From: SCBR16-9 sp964537975 | GTDB lineage: Bacteria; Hydrogenedentota; Hydrogenedentia; Hydrogenedentales; SCBR16-9 | Assembly: GCA_964537975.1 (NCBI GenBank) | Contig: CAZIDP010000005.1 | Coordinates: 1-64,000, forward strand | DNA: 64,000 nt | Reading direction: 5' to 3' | Shown: positions 29,069 through 37,636 of the stretch, in pieces | How the letters are laid out: every line of letters begins with the position of its first letter | Position numbering within the stretch: the first letter of the stretch is position 1 | The notes under the pieces: model-generated | What the model was told of the DNA's origin: nothing | The model's database searches: none | The model's input: only the letters and a program-made list of their open reading frames with translations | Position numbers and translations under genes: made by a program

Positions 29069-30628
29069 ATGGGCGATGATGTAGTTGCCAGCCAATTGGC
29101 CAATATTGACGTCGTCATTGTTGTGATATACATGATAGGTGTACTGATTCTGGGTACTTTTTTTGCCCGATACATCAAATCAGCCGGTGACTTTTTTCTC
29201 GCGGGACGCGCCCTGCCCTTCTGGGCAATTGGCATGTCGGTTGTCGTAAGCGATATTGGCGCGATTGATTTTATGGCAACTTCTGGTGCTGGCTATACAT
29301 ACGGTATTGCTGCCGCAAACTTTGACTGGATAGGCTCGATGCCTGCCATGGCTTTTGCGGCGTTTATCTTTATCCCATATTATTGGCGCGCCGGTGTGTT
29401 CACCATACCAGAATTTTTAGGACGCAGATACAATGCGGCGGTCCAGATTATCCATGCCACCATATGGGGTATCTTCCTGATCACCATGCTGGCTGTTATG
29501 TTGTGGATGACTGCTACCATGCTGCACACCGTGCTCGGCTGGGACCGCAACTTCTGTATCATCCTTATTGCGACAATTACTGGTATATATACCATTTCCG
29601 GGGGGCTTTCTGCGGTAGTCATGACAGATGTTGTGCAAATGATCGTCATGTTCATCGGTGGCGCTGCCCTGGTATTACTGAGTCTTCATGAAGTTGGGGG
29701 ATGGAGCTCCCTGCAAGAAACCGTTACGGCAATGCCTGGCCGTGAAGACCATTTTACTTTATTGTTACCACATGACTCCTCAACTCCATACCCCTGGACC
29801 GGCATCGTCTTCGGCCTTGGAATCGTAATGGCAACCGGATACATGGCAGGTAATCAGGCGGTTGTACAACGTACTCTCGGAGCTCGGTCGGAATGGGATG
29901 CCAAGGGAGGCATGCTGTTCGCGGGTTTCCTCAAGGTGTTTATTCCATTGCTGGTTGTTGTACCGGGACTTTGTGCTGTGGCACTGTACCCTGACTTGTC
30001 GAGTGGTGACAAAGCAGTTCCAATCATGATTCGAGAAATACTACCTCCTGGACTTCGAGGATTGATGTTTGCCGCACTCTTTGCCGCATTGATGTCCAGT
30101 GTTGATTCTTATTTGAATTCCGCGACGACCATCTGGACCAATGATTTGTATGGACGTGCCTATGGTTGGATTACTGGACGAAACCTGAGTCCAATACATG
30201 CACTCAGGACAGGACGTATTGTTACCTTCATGTTCATTATCCTGGCAGCTATGACTGCGCCATTGCTGGCCAATCAGGAAGCGATGTACAACTTCATACA
30301 AACCTCTCTCTCCATGTTCCAAGGGCCAGTGTTTGCAATTTTACTTCTGGGCATTTTGTGGCGACGCGCAACACAATGGGGCGGATTGGCCGGACTGGTG
30401 TTGGGTGTATCTTTTACCACCATACTGCACAACACCAGTGGCGTGTTTCCTTCTGACGACCCATTTCTCTTCGTTGCCTGGTGGTCATTTGTTTTCACAA
30501 TCATAGTGACCGTTGTTGTCAGCCTGGTTACACCACAGGACCCCGATGAAAAAGTTCGCGGGTTAATTTTTGGTCAGGTAATGAAAGATGGTGTTGTACA
30601 ACGGGTTTTGCGGGAAAGGAGTGAGTAA
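29069..30628 (+). CDS. Sodium:solute symporter family transporter
   Basis: A 519-aa membrane protein with about 13 TM segments and the SSS signature features. These are the early AGRALPFWAIGMSVVVSDIG stretch after TM1, GYMAGNQAVVQRTLGARSEWDAK in the middle, and the sodium-site helix FAALFAALMSSVDSYLNSA. It imports an organic solute with Na+. The substrate cannot be read from sequence; sugars or myo-inositol-like solutes are common in this branch. AAGGAG lies 8 bp before the ATG. The stop overlaps the start of a small membrane protein gene (TAATG), so the two are probably translated together. Confidence 0.92.
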   Translation: MGDDVVASQLANIDVVIVVIYMIGVLILGTFFARYIKSAGDFFLAGRALPFWAIGMSVVVSDIGAIDFMATSGAGYTYGIAAANFDWIGSMPAMAFAAFIFIPYYWRAGVFTIPEFLGRRYNAAVQIIHATIWGIFLITMLAVMLWMTATMLHTVLGWDRNFCIILIATITGIYTISGGLSAVVMTDVVQMIVMFIGGAALVLLSLHEVGGWSSLQETVTAMPGREDHFTLLLPHDSSTPYPWTGIVFGLGIVMATGYMAGNQAVVQRTLGARSEWDAKGGMLFAGFLKVFIPLLVVVPGLCAVALYPDLSSGDKAVPIMIREILPPGLRGLMFAALFAALMSSVDSYLNSATTIWTNDLYGRAYGWITGRNLSPIHALRTGRIVTFMFIILAAMTAPLLANQEAMYNFIQTSLSMFQGPVFAILLLGILWRRATQWGGLAGLVLGVSFTTILHNTSGVFPSDDPFLFVAWWSFVFTIIVTVVVSLVTPQDPDEKVRGLIFGQVMKDGVVQRVLRERSE

Positions 30629-30906
30629 TGGGATTCATAAGCCGAATATCTGCCGCAATTGATGCAACCTTCAGCAGCTTTTTCCAACGCGTCTTTCATC
30701 CAATGAATGATTTGTTGCTGGGTATTGGTGAGATATGGTGGACTGTTTGTGCAGTCCTGCTTTTTTGTGGAGCCATTGGATGGGTTTGGACTTTGCGTAA
30801 GGAGTACGTGAATTTAGATGCTCCTCACAAAGGAATTTTGTATGATTTGCGCATATGGACTATAATTTCCATGCTACCACACATTTTAATTTACATTATC
30901 TTCTGA
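30628..30906 (+). CDS. Small membrane protein coupled to the SSS transporter
   Basis: A 92-aa protein of unknown family. An amphipathic N-terminal third is followed by two hydrophobic segments (about residues 32-53 and 75-92) separated by a short polar loop. Its ATG shares one base with the stop of the symporter gene. Position and size recall the small accessory subunits of some SSS systems, but no sequence family was recognised. A role as transporter partner is inference from coupling alone. Confidence 0.65.
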   Translation: MGFISRISAAIDATFSSFFQRVFHPMNDLLLGIGEIWWTVCAVLLFCGAIGWVWTLRKEYVNLDAPHKGILYDLRIWTIISMLPHILIYIIF

Positions 30907-30949
30907 AATTTGCGTGTGGAAATGTAACAGGGTGAAGAGGATTAAGTAT

Positions 30950-31171
30950 ATGACACTCGACAACCAAAAACAGGCACGTGATCACAACAACCGCGACGCA
31001 GAAACACTGAAAATGCTGGGAATTTTTATGGGAGTTTTATCGCTTCCCGTCTTAATTGCCACTTTTTGGGCAGGTATGCTTTTTGCCATGGGAATCAATT
31101 TTATCAGTGGATTGATTCTACTTGGTGTAGGGGTGGGCTTCTGGCTGCGTGGCAAGCGCCTTACCCATTAA
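30950..31171 (+). CDS. Small two-helix membrane protein
   Basis: A 73-aa protein. The ATG at 30950 follows GAGG by 9 bp; an upstream in-frame start would add 12 basic residues without a ribosome site. After a polar, charged N-terminus of about 20 residues come two hydrophobic helices (about 21-42 and 44-65), a basic GKR end and no other features. It lies 43 bp after the previous small membrane protein and likely shares its transcript. Family not recognised. Confidence 0.6.
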   Translation: MTLDNQKQARDHNNRDAETLKMLGIFMGVLSLPVLIATFWAGMLFAMGINFISGLILLGVGVGFWLRGKRLTH

Positions 31172-31196
31172 ATTGGTGGTAAATTGCGATGAAATC

Positions 31197-31775
31197 ATGT
31201 GTGAGTACCTCTTGCCGGTTGTTGCAGAAGCAAGAGCCTGGGAATTACTAACTACACCAAAATACCCGAGACTGGCTTGGTTCTGGAATGCTATTCGACT
31301 GCATGACCAATATCATGCCAAACAATACTTGAAAATCGAAACGGTGTGGATGCCTTTTCACAGAATTACATTTCAAACTGAGGGACAAGAAAAAGGAAAA
31401 GTCAGTTCGCTTGATACCACAGTAGATGCCTGGTCGGGTGCCTTCGCAATTGTTTCATTTGAGAGTGAACTGTATCCTGGTTTCCCATCAGGAGAATATT
31501 TCCCACCACGTTTAGATGAAAACGAGGCCTGCGATATCGCCTACAAGCAATTTCTTCATACTGTTATGCATCAACGTAGTAGAGGGAAAAAACCGCTCCC
31601 AAAGCACATTCATGATGTTTCATTGTTGTATTGGCCTTTTTGGGTATTGTATGTTCAACGAAAACGCATGCTGGATATCCGGCTGTTGGATGCTGTTACA
31701 GCACAACCAGGTGGGAATCGCACCAAAGTCGGTATTTTACAAGCATTCACAGATGCCCAATCCACAGTCAAATAA
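31197..31775 (+). CDS. Protein of unknown function
   Basis: A protein of about 192 aa, not recognised. It is rich in aromatic residues (Trp, Tyr, Phe), has no clear signal peptide, and carries clusters such as YPRLAWFWNAIRLHDQYHAK and YWPFWVLYVQRKRMLDIRLL. The start is uncertain: the ATG at 31197 has no good ribosome site, and in-frame TTG/GTG codons at 31173-31178 just after the upstream stop are alternatives. It follows the small membrane protein by 25 bp or less and may be part of the SSS operon. A soluble cytoplasmic protein is the best guess. Confidence 0.6.
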   Translation: MCEYLLPVVAEARAWELLTTPKYPRLAWFWNAIRLHDQYHAKQYLKIETVWMPFHRITFQTEGQEKGKVSSLDTTVDAWSGAFAIVSFESELYPGFPSGEYFPPRLDENEACDIAYKQFLHTVMHQRSRGKKPLPKHIHDVSLLYWPFWVLYVQRKRMLDIRLLDAVTAQPGGNRTKVGILQAFTDAQSTVK

Positions 31776-31861
31776 TTAATACTTGTAGTTTAAAATTTTA
31801 TTCATGCACCTGTTTGCGCCAGTTCTAGCAAAACACACGCAAACCAATGGGAGCGTTGGCT

Positions 31862-32257
31862 ATGATAGAAGTCATGGAAAACACAAATGGAAAATGTGTG
31901 GCATTACGAGTGAGCGGCAAGATTACCAGAGAAGATTACATTGGTATAATTCCGCAATTGGAACGTACCATTGATATCTGGAATGGGATAAACCTGCTCA
32001 TAAAAATTGAACAGGTTGAAGGCATCGCAATGGGTGCGGTATGGGAAGATGCACAATTCAATTTAAAATATTTCCGTGAAGTACATCGGGCAGCGCTGGT
32101 AGGCGATCAGGAGTGGTTGAACTGGGTGGTGAAAATATCACAGTTATTTGTACACGAAGCCGCACAATTGTACAGCTCTGACCAGTTTGAAGTTGCGTGG
32201 AAATGGATAAAAGAAGGCGAAGACAATATTGATTCGCTTAACAGCACCAAAGATTGA
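31862..32257 (+). CDS. SpoIIAA-like (STAS-fold) protein
   Basis: A 131-aa protein of the SpoIIAA-like family (DUF3478 type). The ATG at 31862 has GGAG 8 bp upstream. The order of elements fits the family: MIEVMENTNGKCVALRVSGKI, then REDY, a beta strand NLLIKIEQVEG, the alpha segment WEDAQFNLKYF, a strand AALVGDQEW and a final FEVAWKWI. Members are found in many Gram-negative bacteria and may bind lipids or act as anti-anti-sigma-like domains; the role here is unknown. No anti-sigma or kinase gene is adjacent. Confidence 0.75.
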   Translation: MIEVMENTNGKCVALRVSGKITREDYIGIIPQLERTIDIWNGINLLIKIEQVEGIAMGAVWEDAQFNLKYFREVHRAALVGDQEWLNWVVKISQLFVHEAAQLYSSDQFEVAWKWIKEGEDNIDSLNSTKD

Positions 32258-32323
32258 ATGGCAATAAAGTTTTTGATGGCCAGTTTATAATTGTCTACCA
32301 CAGTAACTGGGGTACGTCTTATT

Positions 32324-32414
<91 letters not shown>

Positions 32415-32426
32415 AGACCAGGGCAC

Positions 32427-32456
32427 ACTGTAGCATGAAATAAAGGGATTTTGCAA
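32427..32456 (-). promoter_or_regulatory. Candidate promoter of tRNA-Ser
   Basis: On the minus strand TTGCAA (32456-32451), 18 bp, then TACAGT (32432-32427) followed by a GC-rich discriminator. The tRNA 5' end lies 12 bp downstream of the -10 box, which fits a very short leader. Confidence 0.35.
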
Positions 32457-32534
32457 GCTTGTCACCCGGCATCAACAATGATAAAATGCCATAAACGAAC
32501 TACTGCTTAATACAAATAGAACGGAGATACTGAA

Positions 32535-33029
32535 GTGATAAATTTTGAATCACTCCCAGCCAACATCTTAACACCGCTTACTCCCTTGTTCGATCGTATA
32601 TCACCAGACACTGCCATGGAGCAACTTGTCGTCACACAAGGTGCAGATGAAGAAATATGTGAATTGGTAGAAAATATTATTACAGAAAACACTATCTTTT
32701 TAAAATTCGCCCCGCTAAAAGCCGGTTTATGGTTGTATGTGGATGAGCTCGATCGAAGCCATCAAGTCAGCCAGGGTATAGATGATTCAACCGGTTCGTT
32801 TTGGCATGGCATCATGCACCGGAGGGAAGGTGATTTTTCAAATAGTCATTACTGGTTCCGGCGTGCAGGTTTTCATCCCGTTATCGAACAAATCCCCGAA
32901 TATGAGCCACATGAATTCATTGATGCCGTAGCAGAAGGACGCAATGGAAACCGCAATGCACTACGTGACTTGCAGCGTTCCGAGTGGATCACACTCTTTT
33001 CCTGGTGTGCTAATATTGCCAGCAAGTAA
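32535..33029 (+). CDS. Conserved protein of unknown function
   Basis: A 164-aa protein beginning at GTG 32535 with CGGAG 8 bp upstream. Its most distinctive part is FWHGIMHRREGDFSNSHYWF, with His, Arg and aromatic residues that look like a conserved active or ligand site. I recall similar H-x-I-x-H-R-R-E blocks in uncharacterised proteins of Planctomycetota and Acidobacteriota, but know of no function. No signal peptide or TM segment, so probably cytoplasmic. It is monocistronic; the 250 bp that follow, before the Nfu gene, show no gene. Confidence 0.65.
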   Translation: MINFESLPANILTPLTPLFDRISPDTAMEQLVVTQGADEEICELVENIITENTIFLKFAPLKAGLWLYVDELDRSHQVSQGIDDSTGSFWHGIMHRREGDFSNSHYWFRRAGFHPVIEQIPEYEPHEFIDAVAEGRNGNRNALRDLQRSEWITLFSWCANIASK

Positions 33030-33279
33030 GCACGACACCGTACTTTCACTATTTCTACTTTATGCGCTTTTATTGTTTCGGTAAATACAGGGCTCGTTAA
33101 GAAAGTAGTATACACTTAAAGATGTATCTGGAATGAATCTTTTATGTTATTTGTCTTATTATATAGGATAAAATGTCAGTCACAACTTCATTGTTCAACA
33201 AAGAACAACATTTCATATTTTTAAGATCGCATTGCTTACGGTATACCACCAGGCAGCAGTGTGAACAGGAGATAACATA

Positions 33280-34077
33280 ATGGCAGCATGGTTTTCCAAA
33301 GTATTCAAGCCAAAAGGAGCGGAAGCGCCCCCAATAGCCACGGGTGTTAATCCTCCAATGCCGGATTGGGCAATAGACGATGACGAAGAGGACGAGCTCG
33401 TTCCGCGTCAAATAATAAATCCTCCTATACTCGTAGATGAAGAAGAGATGAGTGGCTGGAGTGAAGACATACGTATCAAGGCAAAATTAAGCAATATAGA
33501 AAGTGCTTGCGTGTTCATGGTAGACCGCCCAATTCTGGACGGATTTTCATTCTGGTGCCCCGATAAAGATTTTGCATATGGCAGTTCGCCGTTGGCAGCA
33601 GCAATATTTGATGTTGGCGGTGTAGGCTCCGTTTTATTACATAACATGACGGTTACAGTGACAGGAGATGGCAGCGGAGTACACACCTGGGAAGAAGGTG
33701 CCCGCCTGATTGGTGCTGTGATCCGTGAGTTTTTACAATCAGGCAAACCGGTGGTTCAACCGGAAGTATTGGCCAATATCCCCCCGGAAGAAGAAATCGC
33801 AAGACGAATACAGAAGGTTATTGATGAAGAGATAAACCCGGGCATCGCTTCTCACTCGGGGGTTATCACCCTAAATCGTGTAGAAGGCAATACCGTGTTC
33901 ATCACTATGGGAGGCGGTTGCCAAGGCTGTGCAGCTTCAACAATCACATTACGGCAAGGTATTCATCAGGCCTTCCGCACCCATGTACCTGAAGTGGGAG
34001 GCATTCTGGATGAAACAGACCACAGTGCTGGAATGAATCCCTTTTTCAAAGAATTACCTGCAGGAATGAGAGGTTAA
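33280..34077 (+). CDS. Nfu-type iron-sulfur scaffold protein
   Basis: A 265-aa protein. After a Pro- and acid-rich N-terminal extension (about 60 residues) and a small unassigned stretch, residues 105-155 match the Nfu N-terminal domain (SPLAAAIFDVGGVGSVLL, then MTVTVTG). Residues 170-250 match the NifU C-terminal domain with the [4Fe-4S] carrier motif GGGCQGCAAST (C-x-x-C). This is the architecture of bacterial Nfu and NfuA-like cluster carriers. It is followed 1 bp later by an unknown gene and then by PCD, a NifU-like protein and ispG, itself a [4Fe-4S] enzyme, so a role in supplying clusters to IspG is plausible. The long acidic N-terminus is unusual. Confidence 0.82.
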   Translation: MAAWFSKVFKPKGAEAPPIATGVNPPMPDWAIDDDEEDELVPRQIINPPILVDEEEMSGWSEDIRIKAKLSNIESACVFMVDRPILDGFSFWCPDKDFAYGSSPLAAAIFDVGGVGSVLLHNMTVTVTGDGSGVHTWEEGARLIGAVIREFLQSGKPVVQPEVLANIPPEEEIARRIQKVIDEEINPGIASHSGVITLNRVEGNTVFITMGGGCQGCAASTITLRQGIHQAFRTHVPEVGGILDETDHSAGMNPFFKELPAGMRG

Positions 34078-34078
34078 A

Positions 34079-34423
34079 ATGCCCAGACTTGAAACATTTT
34101 CTTTAACCATAAAAACTGGCACCCAAGGTCGTAAAGACATACCAAAATATAGTATTAATGGCTTTCCCCTGGATTTCGATGAAATTGAAGGTGAGGCCGA
34201 GCCAGGAAAAGTTCTCAAAGTGACAGGCCATCCCGAAAGTTTTCCACATACCTTGACACTTTCTGGTCCGGATGAAGGAATATGGGAGATTGAAGAAGTT
34301 AATGCAGAATATTTTTGCAGCAATGAACCATCCTATAAAATAAGAATGGGAGCTGTAACTCTGGATGATCATTCAGACCTGAACATATGGCAGGAACGTC
34401 CCCCTGAAGTATTTGAGGTTTAG
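34079..34423 (+). CDS. Unknown protein in the Nfu-ispG cluster
   Basis: A 114-aa protein whose ATG begins 1 bp after the stop of the Nfu gene, so the two are almost certainly cotranslated. No family was recognised. It is rich in beta-prone residues and acidic residues, contains GHPESFPHTLTLSGPDEG in the middle and has one Cys near residue 80 (EYFCSNEP). No TM or signal. Coupling to Nfu suggests a partner in Fe-S handling, but nothing in its sequence shows this. Confidence 0.6.
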   Translation: MPRLETFSLTIKTGTQGRKDIPKYSINGFPLDFDEIEGEAEPGKVLKVTGHPESFPHTLTLSGPDEGIWEIEEVNAEYFCSNEPSYKIRMGAVTLDDHSDLNIWQERPPEVFEV

Positions 34424-34527
34424 TATTCATTTTACAATGTAATTAACATATTACATGTAAAAATACCAATTGGCTGAGTGCTAATCATCTTGAAAATCGA
34501 TCAGCACTCCCTTGGGAGTCCCAAAAA

Positions 34528-34881
34528 ATGCAAGAAACTTATGCAGAATTAGCAACCAAAACATGTATACCGTGTAAAGGTGATGTAACACCACTGAAAG
34601 GCACGACACTCAAGTCCTTACATGAACAACTAAACAATGACTGGCAACTGATTGATGATCACCATCTGATGAAACACTACAAATTCTCGGATTTTAAATC
34701 CGCATTGTCGTTTACCAATCAGGTTGGCGCTATTGCAGAAGCACAAAATCATCATCCCGACATAGAACTTGGTTGGGGCAAAGTCGTTGTAACAATTTTT
34801 ACTCACAAAATTGACGGGCTGACCGAAAGCGACTTTGTCTTTGCAGCAAAAGTTGAGCTGGGCGCACACGATGCCGTGTAG
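34528..34881 (+). CDS. 4a-hydroxytetrahydrobiopterin dehydratase (PCD/DCoH)
   Basis: A 117-aa pterin-4a-carbinolamine dehydratase. The hallmark AEAQNHHPDIELGW supplies the catalytic His pair, and the flanking WQLIDDHHLMKHYKFSDFKSALSF and VVVTIFTHKIDGLTESDF segments match the compact alpha/beta fold; an N-terminal CIPCKGD is also typical. The enzyme recycles pterin cofactor for aromatic amino acid hydroxylases and in some bacteria has molybdopterin-linked or other roles. No hydroxylase gene is in the window. GGGAG precedes the ATG. Its 3' end overlaps the next gene by 11 bp. Confidence 0.9.
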   Translation: MQETYAELATKTCIPCKGDVTPLKGTTLKSLHEQLNNDWQLIDDHHLMKHYKFSDFKSALSFTNQVGAIAEAQNHHPDIELGWGKVVVTIFTHKIDGLTESDFVFAAKVELGAHDAV

Positions 34882-35323
34882 TGACGTTACTGAACTCATC
34901 CAGGTAGAACTTGATGAACAAGACAACTTAAAAACATACCGCTTCATAAAAAAAACTTGTGGCCAGGGTGTAGGTCATGAAACATTGTTGCATGATGTAC
35001 TTGGCGGTATGCGTGTTGATGACATACTTGCGATAAACCCAGGCGATTTTGCCCAAATCAATCCAGTAGATTCATCGATTGAGGAGTTCTTAACGCTGAA
35101 GCACCTGGTTGCGGTACAATCTGTACTGGAAGTATTAACAGGAAAAATCAGCGGGACTGCTAATGATATGTGTGCTGTTTCCGGGATCACCTTTGATTGC
35201 AATATCACACGGATTGATGCGAGAATCTCTGTCGATTTGGTGACAGAGCGTATAAAATCATGTGGTGGATGCAAGGCTTGTGGTAAGACACGAAAAAAAT
35301 CACAGCCAGTACTATTTAATTGA
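34871..35323 (+). CDS. NifU/IscU N-terminal-like protein with Cys-rich tail
   Basis: A 150-aa protein. The ATG at 34871 lies within the last codons of the PCD gene and is preferred over an in-frame ATG 12 codons upstream. The segment LDEQDNLKTYRFIKKTCGQGVG, then HETLLHDVLGGMRVDDIL, resembles the strand-loop-helix of IscU/NifU-N scaffolds, with Cys where the first or second ligand lies. The other two IscU cysteines are not in the usual places. Instead the C-terminus carries CGGCKACGK (C-x-x-C-x-x-C), which could bind zinc or a cluster. It sits 44 bp before ispG. A scaffold or regulator of Fe-S supply is likely but not certain. Confidence 0.6.
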   Translation: MPCSDVTELIQVELDEQDNLKTYRFIKKTCGQGVGHETLLHDVLGGMRVDDILAINPGDFAQINPVDSSIEEFLTLKHLVAVQSVLEVLTGKISGTANDMCAVSGITFDCNITRIDARISVDLVTERIKSCGGCKACGKTRKKSQPVLFN

Positions 35324-35367
35324 ATACGTTTTTTTGATATGTTTTCCATGCAATTTGGAGTGTATAG

Positions 35368-36624
35368 ATGGAAGAATCCAGCATACGGCATAAAACCGTT
35401 TCGGTGACTGTTGGAGGCGTGTGTGTCGGAGCTGGCGCCCCTGTTGTTGTGCAATCAATGACCAATACAGACACCGAGGAACCTTTATCTACTGCGCAAC
35501 AAATCATTTCCCTTGCTGAAGCTGGTTCTGAAATGGTGCGTATTACTGTGAACACACCACGCGCCGCCGAAGCTGTACCAGAAATAGTGCAGAGAGTTCG
35601 TGACAATGGCAGCAGCGTGCCAATCATTGGCGATTTTCATTACAATGGGCACCGCCTGCTTACGAAGTACCCAAAATGTGCTGAAATGCTCGACAAGTAC
35701 CGGATTAATCCAGGCAATGTAGGAAGTGGCAACAAACGGGACATGCAATTCGCCACCATATGTGAAGTGGCACGTGACCAAAACAAACCTGTGCGTATTG
35801 GTGTTAATATGGGATCATTAAATCCTGACCTGGTGATGCAGAAGATGAAGGAGAACACCGAAAACAATCTGGGAAAAGAATCAGACGAAATCATTAATGA
35901 TTGCATGATCATTTCCGCATTGGAATCCACAGTGCTGGCACTGGAATGCGGTTTACGCAAAGACCAGATAATAATATCTTGCAAGACCAGCGTCCCACGC
36001 TTGCTGATACAACTATATCAGGCGCTGTCGGCCAAAACAGACCAGCCCTTACACCTCGGGCTTACCGAGGCGGGAATGGGCATGAAAGGCCAGGTTTGGT
36101 CTGCTACATCCATGGGAATACTGCTCTGGCATGGCATCGGCGACACCATCCGTGTCTCACTGACACCACAACCGGGTGGAGACCGCCGGGAAGAAGTTTA
36201 TGCCGCACAGGAAATTTTACAATCGCTGGGTATACGCCAGTTTTCCCCCAGCATCACTGCCTGTCCGGGATGTGGTCGTACCACCAGCACCACCTTTCAA
36301 GAGCTCGCAAACGAAACACAACTATATGTCCGTGAACGCATGCCCATATGGCAACGAGAATTTGACGGAGTGGAAAGCCTCACAGTGGCAGTCATGGGCT
36401 GCATCGTCAATGGCCCCGGAGAATCCAAAGCAGCAAATATTGGAATCAGCCTCCCCGGCAATGGCGAAGACCCGGTTTGCCCTGTATTCATTGATGGCAA
36501 AAAACACACTGCCTTCAGTGGAAACAAAGACGAACTCGCAGATAAATTCCGGGAACTACTTGAAGCCTATGTATTACGTACCTACCCCAGAAAATTCTCT
36601 GAAACTGCCGAAATAAGCAAATAA
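35368..36624 (+). CDS. ispG: 4-hydroxy-3-methylbut-2-enyl diphosphate synthase (IspG/GcpE)
   Basis: A 418-aa [4Fe-4S] enzyme of the MEP isoprenoid pathway that converts MEcPP to HMBPP. The TIM-barrel N-terminus has the substrate-binding blocks VVVQSMTNTDTE, GDFHYNG and RINPGNVG. The C-terminal cluster domain has the ligands in TACPGCGRTTSTTFQ and MGCIVNGPGESK. Length and order fit the bacterial two-domain type. GGAG lies 7 bp before the ATG. It closes the cluster Nfu-unknown-PCD-NifU-like. The 254 bp that follow show no gene. Confidence 0.96.
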   Translation: MEESSIRHKTVSVTVGGVCVGAGAPVVVQSMTNTDTEEPLSTAQQIISLAEAGSEMVRITVNTPRAAEAVPEIVQRVRDNGSSVPIIGDFHYNGHRLLTKYPKCAEMLDKYRINPGNVGSGNKRDMQFATICEVARDQNKPVRIGVNMGSLNPDLVMQKMKENTENNLGKESDEIINDCMIISALESTVLALECGLRKDQIIISCKTSVPRLLIQLYQALSAKTDQPLHLGLTEAGMGMKGQVWSATSMGILLWHGIGDTIRVSLTPQPGGDRREEVYAAQEILQSLGIRQFSPSITACPGCGRTTSTTFQELANETQLYVRERMPIWQREFDGVESLTVAVMGCIVNGPGESKAANIGISLPGNGEDPVCPVFIDGKKHTAFSGNKDELADKFRELLEAYVLRTYPRKFSETAEISK

Positions 36625-36878
36625 GCACATTTATAGAACTTGGTGTTGACTTTTTCTTGCTACACCAAAACCTGACTCCTCTGTATCCACAGCGGCACCT
36701 TTTTGCACACACCCAGGTTCCATGTTATGATTTCAGCGCAGCAGGGGGACCTATCGGTATATGACTGCGATTTATCGCGAGAATCTTGGGCTACAGGTAA
36801 ATCGTGTGGTCTTGTGCGTCTTTCGGCTTTATATATACTCCGAACTCAAAAAACATATAGAGTTCAATTATGGTCTAA

Positions 36879-37541
36879 ATGAAAATCTGTATTACTATAA
36901 CATACATCCTGATTGCCTGTATATACCTCATATTCTCCAGAGATATACCCTATCCAATACACCCACTCATAAAAGCATTGCCAATACTCTTTTTATCTTT
37001 TCTGTTGTTATATTCTTCTGCTCCCAACCCTTCAAAGCGTTATCCGATATTCATTTTTGGTGTTGGGATGCTGGCAAGCGCGGCCGGTGACATCACACTG
37101 TCTTTACGTTTCAGCAACTCCTTTGTTTCAGGTTTGGGCTTTTTTCTACTTGCGCATATATTCTATTCGTTGTCATTTTATTTGCTTCCAAGAACAACGG
37201 TTACACAATGTAAAGTGTTGCTGTTTATAGTTCTAGCCTATACCGTAGTTATGGCAACTATCATTTTGCACCACACAGAAACGCTTATTGTTCCAGTCAC
37301 CATCTATCTCTTAGTCATAAGCCTTATGACCATGCTTGCTGCGTTACAAAGCATGAACAAATCAATCCTCTTTTCCGGTGCCATGTTGTTTATGATTTCC
37401 GACACATTCATTGCATTAAACAAATTTGTGGTATCTGTCCCCCATTCTGGATTAATTGTCATGCTCACTTACTATACGGCGCAAGGATTATTAACGGCAG
37501 GAATGTTACATAAAGTTTATAGCACATCAAACGACGCTTGA
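36879..37541 (+). CDS. YhhN family membrane protein (lysoplasmalogenase-like)
   Basis: A 220-aa integral membrane protein with seven or eight predicted TM helices. The YhhN/TMEM86 pattern is clear: IKALPILFL near residue 30, SAAGDITLSL near 70, a FLLAHIFYSLSF helix, FMISDTFIALNKF near 170 and a final YYTAQGLLTAG. Eukaryotic and bacterial members hydrolyse the vinyl-ether bond of lysoplasmalogens; the Asp residues in AAGD and ISD fit that active site. No plasmalogen genes are near. The ribosome site is weak, so the start is likely but not certain. Confidence 0.85.
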   Translation: MKICITITYILIACIYLIFSRDIPYPIHPLIKALPILFLSFLLLYSSAPNPSKRYPIFIFGVGMLASAAGDITLSLRFSNSFVSGLGFFLLAHIFYSLSFYLLPRTTVTQCKVLLFIVLAYTVVMATIILHHTETLIVPVTIYLLVISLMTMLAALQSMNKSILFSGAMLFMISDTFIALNKFVVSVPHSGLIVMLTYYTAQGLLTAGMLHKVYSTSNDA

Positions 37542-37636
37542 AATGCAGTCTATGTATAAAGTGTGATTGGTGATGATTAAGAATTCGATGTCGGACAAGT
37601 GTGCGGTTCGTGGGACAAGGTTTACCTGTATCTGCT

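Noticed and set aside
33190..33215. Small inverted repeat (TTGTTC / GAACAA) upstream of the Nfu gene
   Set aside because: Only six pairs in AT-rich DNA; expected by chance.
36761..37090. A 109-codon plus-strand frame starting before the YhhN gene
   Set aside because: Overlaps YhhN in another frame and has no ribosome site or family.
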